Positions 36,973 through 44,586 of a stretch of DNA of 44,586 nt are shown piece after piece. This DNA is from Verrucomicrobiota bacterium (GTDB taxonomy: Bacteria > Verrucomicrobiota > Verrucomicrobiia > Chthoniobacterales > UBA10450), in assembly GCA_003218135.1 (NCBI GenBank), contig QHNQ01000024.1, forward strand, positions 1 through 44,586, given 5' to 3'. The notes beneath the pieces are model-generated. The model did no database searches and had not been told where the DNA came from. It was given only the letters and a program-made list of their open reading frames with translations. Positions within the stretch are counted from its first letter, which is position 1, and every line of letters starts with the position of its first letter. The position numbers were made by a program, and so were the translations under genes.

Positions 36973-37734
36973 TCACATCACGATTCCGCCATCGACGCAT
37001 AGCACCTGGCCAGTGATGTAACCGGCTTCTGGGGATGCGAGGAAGGCTACTGCAGCGGCAATGTCTTCCGGCGTGCCCGTTCTTCCTAGCGGGATCTTTG
37101 CGTGAATCGTGTTCTTAATTTCATCGGAAAGCCCGACGGTCATGTCCGTAATAACAAAGCCGGGCGCGACAGCGTTAACAGTTATATTGCGGCTCGCCAG
37201 CTCGCGCGCGAGCGACTTCGTTAAGCCAATCAAGCCTGCCTTGCTGGCCGCGTAATTTGTCTGGCCGGCGTTTCCCATTAGTCCGATCACCGAACTAATG
37301 CTGATGATGCGGCCGCTGCGTTGTTTGGTCATGGCGCGAATAATCGCCTGACTAAAACTAAACGCGCCGCGCAAGTTTGTATTGAGAACTCTATCCCAAT
37401 CTTCGAGCGACATCCGCATGGCGAGTGCGTCGCGCGTCACGCCGGCGTTATTAATCAAGATATCGGCCCTGCCAAAGTCAGCGAGAATTTGTGCGCCGAT
37501 TTTTTGGACGGCAGCATGATCTGCAATATCGACTGCGTAAGGTTTCGCCGAATTCGCGCGCAGGGCGTTGATTTCACCGGCGATTTTCTTCGCGTTTTGC
37601 TCCGTTCGACTCACGCATGCCACACGCGCGCCTTCATTAGCGAACCGTAACGCGATAGCGCGTCCGATGCCGCGCCCAGCGCCTGTGACAATCGCAACTT
37701 GATCTTCAAACTTTATTAAGTCGTCGTCCTTCAT
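36973..37734 (-). CDS. fabG: 3-oxoacyl-ACP reductase
   Basis: VTGAGRGIGRAIALRFA, NNAGVTRDALAMRM, YAASKAGLIGLTKSLARELASRNITVNAVAPGFV. Confidence 0.95.
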   Translation of the reverse strand: MKDDDLIKFEDQVAIVTGAGRGIGRAIALRFANEGARVACVSRTEQNAKKIAGEINALRANSAKPYAVDIADHAAVQKIGAQILADFGRADILINNAGVTRDALAMRMSLEDWDRVLNTNLRGAFSFSQAIIRAMTKQRSGRIISISSVIGLMGNAGQTNYAASKAGLIGLTKSLARELASRNITVNAVAPGFVITDMTVGLSDEIKNTIHAKIPLGRTGTPEDIAAAVAFLASPEAGYITGQVLCVDGGIVM

Positions 37735-37764
37735 AACTCGGTCAGCGATCCGCTAGCGTTTCGG

Positions 37765-38481
37765 CTACAGCAATACACCGTAGCGGCGCTGGCGGCGCCC
37801 GAATTCTTCCACTGCCGCGAAGAGGTCTTTCTTTGTGAAGTCAGGCCATAGCTTCGGCGTGATGTACATCTCAGTATAGGAAGTCTGCCAAAGCAAGAAA
37901 TTGGATAAGCGCATTTCGCCGGAAGTACGGATGAGCAGATCGGGGTCAGGATAGTAGCGCGTGTAAAGATGTTTGCTGAACATCTCGACGTCGATCATTG
38001 CCTTGTCGATGTGACCCAGCTCAATCGCGCGAAGCAAACTCTTGATGCCATCGATAATTTCCAACCGGCCGCCATAGCTCAACGCGAGGACAAGCGTGAG
38101 ACCCGTATTGCCGGCGGTTTGCTCGATTGTCTTATGGAGTTGTTGCTGCGAACTCTCCGGTAGATCCGTCAATCGGCCGATCGCCTGAAGACGTACATTT
38201 TTCTCGATCAATTCCGGCGTTTTGTCCCTTAGAAATTTTTCCAGCAAACGCATTAATGCGATGACTTCGGTCTTCGGACGCTGCCAGTTCTCTGCGGAAA
38301 ATGCATAAAGGGTCAGATATTCCACTTTTAACTCGCCACAGGCTTCCACCGTTTCTCGAACTGCTTGCGCACCGGCTTGGTGCCCCTTGATACGTGCCAG
38401 CCCACGCGCCTTTGCCCAGCGGCCATTACCATCCATAATGATCGCGACATGACGGGGAACAGTTTTCATGCTGGCAGACAT
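37765..38481 (-). CDS. uppS: Undecaprenyl diphosphate synthase
   Basis: HVAIIMDGNGRWAKARGL, LTLYAFSAENWQRP, DLLIRTSGEMRLSNFLLWQTSYTE. Confidence 0.96.
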   Translation of the reverse strand: MSASMKTVPRHVAIIMDGNGRWAKARGLARIKGHQAGAQAVRETVEACGELKVEYLTLYAFSAENWQRPKTEVIALMRLLEKFLRDKTPELIEKNVRLQAIGRLTDLPESSQQQLHKTIEQTAGNTGLTLVLALSYGGRLEIIDGIKSLLRAIELGHIDKAMIDVEMFSKHLYTRYYPDPDLLIRTSGEMRLSNFLLWQTSYTEMYITPKLWPDFTKKDLFAAVEEFGRRQRRYGVLL

Positions 38482-38537
38482 GGCTGGAGATAACTTCTGA
38501 AACGCTCCGGGGGCGGGTCAAATAAAACAGAACTAGA

Positions 38538-38645
38538 AATGACGAAATCCGAATGCCGAATGACAAATGACAAAATATCGCCGTTTTCGCCGCGCACCGC
38601 CGCGTTCGTCATTCGTCATTGGATCATTCGTCATTCGTCATTTTA
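38538..38645. repeat. Inverted word-repeat element (ATGACGAA)
   Basis: ATGACGAAATCCGAATGCCGAATGACAAATGAC ... GTCATTCGTCATTGGATCATTCGTCATTCGTCATTT. Confidence 0.85.
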
Positions 38646-38707
38646 GCAGTCTTCGTCGTTGTCTTGCGACTTGAGGCTTGTTTCTTGCTTAGCCACACGA
38701 CCGTTGC

Positions 38708-39976
<1,269 letters not shown>

Positions 39977-39979
39977 TTA

Positions 39980-40036
39980 GAAATAGGCAAAAAATTTCCC
40001 AGCACTTTGCTAGCAAGGTGCTGGGCTTGCCTACAA
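39980..40036. promoter_or_regulatory. Strong stem-loop upstream of purA
   Basis: TAGGCAA...CCCAGCAC-TTTGCTAGCAAG-GTGCTGGG...TTGCCTA. Confidence 0.55.
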
Positions 40037-40088
40037 ATAATAGGTTACCAGGATGGTTGCGCAACAAATTTTGCGCGCTGCAGGAGTC

Positions 40089-40168
40089 TCTCTCTCGCTC
40101 TTACCCATGCTCTTGCTTTTGAAACAGGCTCACAAGAAGAGCATGAGCACGAGCAGGAGTATGCGAAA
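40089..40168. repeat. Inverted word-repeat element (GAGCAY)
   Basis: CTCTCGCTCTTACCCATGCTCTTGC ... AAGAGCATGAGCACGAGCAGGAG. Confidence 0.75.
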
Positions 40169-40180
40169 GAGTTAAAAAGA

Positions 40181-40702
40181 TTACGGCGCAGGAGTTTGTC
40201 CTTTTGCCGAGGGCGTCGCACTCGGCTCTTGCCTTCCAGATTCAATCATGCTCGGCCGAACCGCGCCGCTTGGCTCCGGCTTTGTCGTCGTTCGCGAACT
40301 TGGCCGACGCGGAGTGCTTGTTGGCGCAGCGCGCGGCTCCGTTGTTATCGGCGTAACAGTAGCTCTCGAGATGCCGAAAGTTTTCGGGGCTGCAGGAGCC
40401 TCTGAGCCCGATTCGCTCGTTCTGTTGGATTCCGGAGGAGATCGGTTATCGCGCCTCTCGGCAGCAAGCGCTCCCGCCTCTCGCATTTGTTCAACGGTAG
40501 GCCCTGTGGATTTCTTTGTGCGCGACTTGGGCTTGGTTGTTTCCGGTGGCGGCGATTCGGAGGGAGTCTGCTCAGAAGGCGGCGGCGCTTCTTCTTTGGG
40601 AGCCTCTGGTTTTTTTTCGCGAGCGACAATTACCTCTTGCGCATGGACCTGCCCGACGAGGACAAGACCGTACAATAACACCCTGAACAACCCCTTGCGC
40701 AT
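40181..40702 (-). CDS. Secreted Pro/Ser/Thr-rich low-complexity protein
   Basis: Signal-peptide-like MRKGLFRVLLYGLVLVGQVHAQ followed by P/E/S/T-rich sequence. Confidence 0.5.
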   Translation of the reverse strand: MRKGLFRVLLYGLVLVGQVHAQEVIVAREKKPEAPKEEAPPPSEQTPSESPPPETTKPKSRTKKSTGPTVEQMREAGALAAERRDNRSPPESNRTSESGSEAPAAPKTFGISRATVTPITTEPRAAPTSTPRRPSSRTTTKPEPSGAVRPSMIESGRQEPSATPSAKGQTPAP

Positions 40703-40753
40703 AAAGCCTGATAAACAAATCCCACACGCTGGCAAACTCGCTAACAAGCGCTT

Positions 40754-41161
40754 TTAACCAGTTGGCCGCGTGACCTGAATCACCGGCACCGGAAAGCGAA
40801 GGCGCAACTCATTTTCCAAAAAAATCTCCACATGGTGCACTCCGTATTGTTGAAACTGCACGCCACCAAAGTAGTGGACGTTTGTTGCGTGCCCTTCCAT
40901 CTCTTTTAGCACAAACTCAACCTCCGCCTGCGCAATGACCTGTTGTTCATCGACACCCACAATCCGGGATTTTTGCCGAAACTTTCCAGCGCCACTGCAC
41001 CAACGCGCCCAAATGCAAAGCTTGATATAATTGATCGGCAGCGTGGGCGCTGGGATGACGCTGAGCACGCCAACGAGTGTTTGCATGCCGTTGATTTCAC
41101 AGCGGACGTCCTCGCAAAGAACAGCGCTCTGCAAATCTGGAAGAATAACGTTCGTTTCCAT
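40754..41161 (-). CDS. Uncharacterised protein, DUF6941-like
   Basis: 135-aa ORF packed between neighbours; family call from general resemblance only. Confidence 0.55.
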   Translation of the reverse strand: METNVILPDLQSAVLCEDVRCEINGMQTLVGVLSVIPAPTLPINYIKLCIWARWCSGAGKFRQKSRIVGVDEQQVIAQAEVEFVLKEMEGHATNVHYFGGVQFQQYGVHHVEIFLENELRLRFPVPVIQVTRPTG

Positions 41162-41171
41162 CGATAGCCGG

Positions 41172-42032
41172 TCAGATCATTCCGCGCATCAACAGCGTCA
41201 ATAATCCGATTCCCAGGACAATCCGGTAAAGAGCGAACGGCACAAATCCGCGTTCCCGCACCCAGTTCATAAACCATGCGACTACGGCCAGCGCTACGAA
41301 AAATGAGACCACAAATCCGATTGCGAGCACGATCCACTCATGCCCATTCATCGTGAGAGAGGCGATGTTCTGCTCACCATGATGCGGCATGATTGTCTTC
41401 AAAAAATCATACCCAGTGGCGACCATCATCGTCGGCATCGATAAGAAAAACGAAAATTCGAGCGCGGCCGGACGCGACAGGCCAGCGACCTGCCCGGCCG
41501 CGATGGTGGACATCGAACGGGAAGTGCCTGGAAAAACAGCCGAAAGAATTTGCGCCGCGCCAATCCACACCGCTTGCGGCAGCGTCATTTCTTCCATCTG
41601 CATCGTCCGTGGCCGCGTAAAAGCGGCGTCAACGATCCACATGATTATTCCGCCAATGAGGAGGGCCAGCGCCATGACCCAGAGACTTTCGAGATTTCTG
41701 CCGATCTGTTTCGCCAACAGCCACGCCGGAACTGCCGTTACGACAAACGCAATCAGCGTGAGACTCAAGGGATGGGTAAAGATGGTGCGATCGCCACGCT
41801 CACCCTTTGGAAAAGTCCAAAGAAACTTTAGGATGCGTTCACGAAAATAGACCGGCAACGCCAGAATGGCGCCGAGCTGAATAACGATGGTGTACATTTT
41901 CCAGAAGCCATCGTGAAGATCGATGTTTAGTAGCGCCTCGCAGATCCGCAAATGCGCAGTGGAACTCACCGGAAGAAATTCCGTCAGCCCTTCGACAATT
42001 CCCAGAAAGATCGATAGCAGGTATTCTTGCAT
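41172..42032 (-). CDS. uppP: Undecaprenyl-diphosphatase
   Basis: GIVEGLTEFLPVSSTAHL, FPGTSRSMSTIAAGQVAGLSRPAALEFSFFLSMP. Confidence 0.96.
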   Translation of the reverse strand: MQEYLLSIFLGIVEGLTEFLPVSSTAHLRICEALLNIDLHDGFWKMYTIVIQLGAILALPVYFRERILKFLWTFPKGERGDRTIFTHPLSLTLIAFVVTAVPAWLLAKQIGRNLESLWVMALALLIGGIIMWIVDAAFTRPRTMQMEEMTLPQAVWIGAAQILSAVFPGTSRSMSTIAAGQVAGLSRPAALEFSFFLSMPTMMVATGYDFLKTIMPHHGEQNIASLTMNGHEWIVLAIGFVVSFFVALAVVAWFMNWVRERGFVPFALYRIVLGIGLLTLLMRGMI

Positions 42033-42035
42033 GTT

Positions 42036-42122
42036 TAAGCGTCGTTAAATCGTTAAAAGCTTAAATCGTCAAATGGTGTTTCGCCTGGCGGGTTTGTAAT
42101 TTTTAACTCTTTTAACGATTTC
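42036..42122. repeat. Inverted word-repeat element (GTTAAATC)
   Basis: GTCGTTAAATCGTTAAAAGCTTAAATCGTCAAATGG ... TTTTTAACTCTTTTAACGATTTC. Confidence 0.75.
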
Positions 42123-42149
42123 ACCGCAGGAGCCCTTCGCGCTACCCGC

Positions 42150-42497
<348 letters not shown>

Positions 42498-42643
42498 TTA
42501 AAAACTGACCTCTCAAATGGCAAGCATCGCGTTGTGCTGCGTGCTGGAGTGTCCGCTGTCTCAGCGGAGCTCAGCGGAAGCGGAGATAATAGCGATATTG
42601 CGCCGAGGACAGGAAGTAGCCTGAGAATCTCTTTCGCGCGGCA

Positions 42644-44494
42644 TTACACCTTCCGTCCGAATTTTTTCTCTAGTTCACTCAGTGAAATCTGGATCATCGT
42701 TGGCCGGCCGTGCGGGCAACAGTACGGCAAATCGCAGTCGAGCAAATCGCGAATAAGTTTTTCAACTTCAGGGTAACGCAGCGGATCATTAGCCTTAACG
42801 GCGTGGCGGCAAACGCTTTTGGCGATCATCTCTTCGCCCAAACGCATCGCTGAAGTGTTGTTGCCAGCGCTGTTTAGATCGTCAATTACCTTCCGCATGA
42901 ATTGCCCCGGGTCCGAGACGTTCAAAAAGCTCGGCACAGCGTCGATTTTAAAAGTGTTAGGCCCAAAGCTCTCAATCCCGATTCCCATCCTTTGCAAAAC
43001 CGATAAGTTCCTCTCGATCCAATCCGCGTCGCGCGGCGGCACATTGAAAGTCTGCGGTAGCAGCAGCTTTTGCGTCGGGACCCCCTGCTCTTCCATTCTC
43101 CGCCGCAATTCTTCGAAGAGGATACGTTCATGCGCTGCATGTTGATCAACCAGGACAAGGCCGTCCGCATTCTCCATCAACACATATAGCTTATTCAGGA
43201 CACCGATGATCTGGAATTCATGCTGAGCGGCTCTCTTGGCGCGTTGTTCCCGCTGTAGGGCAGGCGCATCGCCTGGCGATTTAAACTGTTCCGGCAGGCG
43301 AGGCGCCTGCCCTATAACGTCCAAGCCTCGTGCCCGCCCCGAGCCGACGCCTCCGCCTACCGTTGAACTAACATAAGGTAACTCACGATGTAACTCCTCA
43401 GGAGCAATTACCTCGGGTCGTAGTCTCAGGTCAGGAGCCGTTTTTGTGGCATCACCAGGTGCCATCGTAGGTGGTGCCCGAAATCTTTCCTGCCATGCCG
43501 CCCTGCCTGCTTCCAGCGTTTCATGAATGCACCGAGCGATCGCTTCCCGGACCGCGGTCGGATCACGAAAACGCACTTCACGTTTTGCCGGATGAACATT
43601 TACATCGACACCCCCCGGGTCGAGCTCAAGAAACAGAAACGTAACCGGATACTGCCCTTTCATTAGAGCGGTATGGTAGCCTTCGCGAATAGCAGCAGTA
43701 ATGAGGCTGCTTTCAATCGCGCGGCCGTTCACAAACACAAGCTGTTGCGCGCGGGTTTGACGGCTCAGACCTGCCTGTCCAATGAAACCACTGATTCGGA
43801 CACTGAGTGAAAGAGTGCCGGTTACTTCAACGAGGCGCTGCACTAGCTCAACTCCATACAGATCGCGGATCCGATCAGTGAGTATTGCCGCAGCCGGCAA
43901 CTGAAATAACATGCGGTCGTCTCGCAACAGCGAAAAGGCCGTGTGAGAATGGCCTATGGCCTGCAAATGAATCTGATGCTCGATGTTACGGCTTTCAGTA
44001 CTTTCAGAACGAAGAAATTTCCGGCGCGCGGGCAGGTTATAAAAAAGCGAGCGCACCTCGACTTGCGTTCCAGGCGCTTCACCGCCGTCACGCACAACGT
44101 CAAGCTTGCCGCCATTAACGACAATTTCGGTGCCTGCGATCGCGTGAGGCTCGCGCGAAGTTAGGCGAAATCGCGAGACGCTGGCGATGCTTGGCAAGGC
44201 TTCGCCGCGAAATCCCAGCGTGGCCACCGCTTCAAGATCAGCAGCAGACCGGATCTTGCTCGTGGCATGCCGCTCCAGGGAAAGCAGCGCGTCATCGCGA
44301 TCCATGCCGCAGCCGTCATCGATTACGCGAATCAACGAAATTCCCCCGCGACGAATGATGATGTCGATTTTGCGCGCGCCGGCGTCGATGCTGTTCTCGA
44401 CCAGTTCCTTCACCACTGACGCCGGGCGCTCCACGACTTCGCCGGCAGCTACCTGGCTGGCTACCGTCTCAGACAACAATCGAATCTGACCCAT
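42644..44494 (-). CDS. mutL: DNA mismatch repair protein MutL
   Basis: VASQVAAGEVVERPASVVKELVENSIDAGA; DQHAAHERILFE and CPHGRP motifs; carries an in-frame repeat element. Confidence 0.96.
   Translation of the reverse strand: MGQIRLLSETVASQVAAGEVVERPASVVKELVENSIDAGARKIDIIIRRGGISLIRVIDDGCGMDRDDALLSLERHATSKIRSAADLEAVATLGFRGEALPSIASVSRFRLTSREPHAIAGTEIVVNGGKLDVVRDGGEAPGTQVEVRSLFYNLPARRKFLRSESTESRNIEHQIHLQAIGHSHTAFSLLRDDRMLFQLPAAAILTDRIRDLYGVELVQRLVEVTGTLSLSVRISGFIGQAGLSRQTRAQQLVFVNGRAIESSLITAAIREGYHTALMKGQYPVTFLFLELDPGGVDVNVHPAKREVRFRDPTAVREAIARCIHETLEAGRAAWQERFRAPPTMAPGDATKTAPDLRLRPEVIAPEELHRELPYVSSTVGGGVGSGRARGLDVIGQAPRLPEQFKSPGDAPALQREQRAKRAAQHEFQIIGVLNKLYVLMENADGLVLVDQHAAHERILFEELRRRMEEQGVPTQKLLLPQTFNVPPRDADWIERNLSVLQRMGIGIESFGPNTFKIDAVPSFLNVSDPGQFMRKVIDDLNSAGNNTSAMRLGEEMIAKSVCRHAVKANDPLRYPEVEKLIRDLLDCDLPYCCPHGRPTMIQISLSELEKKFGRKV
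43254..43316. repeat. GTAGGG double-hairpin element, in frame inside mutL
   Basis: TGTAGGGCAGGCGCATCGCCTGGCG ... CCGGCAGGCGAGGCGCCTGCCCTATA. Confidence 0.9.
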
Positions 44495-44586
44495 CTTGTA
44501 TTCCAGATTGTAGATTCCAGATGGCTGATTGCGAAGGAAAACAGCAAGCGGATGGAAATTCGAAATCCGCCTCACAAAATAGCGCT

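Noticed and set aside
32439-37734. Complete aryl-polyene biosynthetic cluster
   Set aside because: No ketosynthase, ACP, ligase or exporter genes in the window; only a partial resemblance can be claimed.
42546-42580. GTGTCCGCTGTCTCAGCGGAGCTCAGCGG upstream of glnB as a full repeat element
   Set aside because: Only one hairpin of the 26315-type element is recognisable; a likely decayed fragment.

Overview
The window looks like chromosomal DNA from a PVC-type bacterium, probably Verrucomicrobia (soil Chthoniobacterales/Udaeobacter-like). That placement is inference from gene content and style; I ran no search. About 40 genes are mostly housekeeping: zwf-opcA, queA, type-4 uracil-DNA glycosylase, squalene/phytoene synthase, hemW, mannose-1-P guanylyltransferase, ruvX, truA, fumarylacetoacetase, gdhA, metB-like, murJ, NIF3-like, pgl, msrA, fabG, uppS, purA, uppP, glnB and mutL. 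There is also a small aryl-polyene/fatty-acid-like locus (sulfotransferase, two hot-dog dehydratases, methyltransferase, LpxL-like acyltransferase). No tRNA, rRNA or CRISPR array was recognised. The most unusual content is the palindromic repeats. (i) A family of ~50-60 bp double-hairpin elements bounded by (T)GTAG(G/C)... / ...(C/G)CTAC(A) sits at convergent gene junctions, supplies stop codons to several genes, and is inserted in frame, always in the same reading phase, inside queA, hemW and mutL. (ii) 'Word-repeat' elements consist of a short word iterated on one side and its reverse complement on the other; one pair flanks a four-helix-bundle (S23-type) gene. (iii) A ~115-bp GACGCGAGGACGC family has three copies. 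(iv) A perfect 221-bp inverted repeat lies between queA and the UDG gene. Other items are a response regulator lacking its phospho-acceptor Asp, a double-DTG aspartic protease, and an IS1595-like remnant with tiny ORFs between direct repeats.
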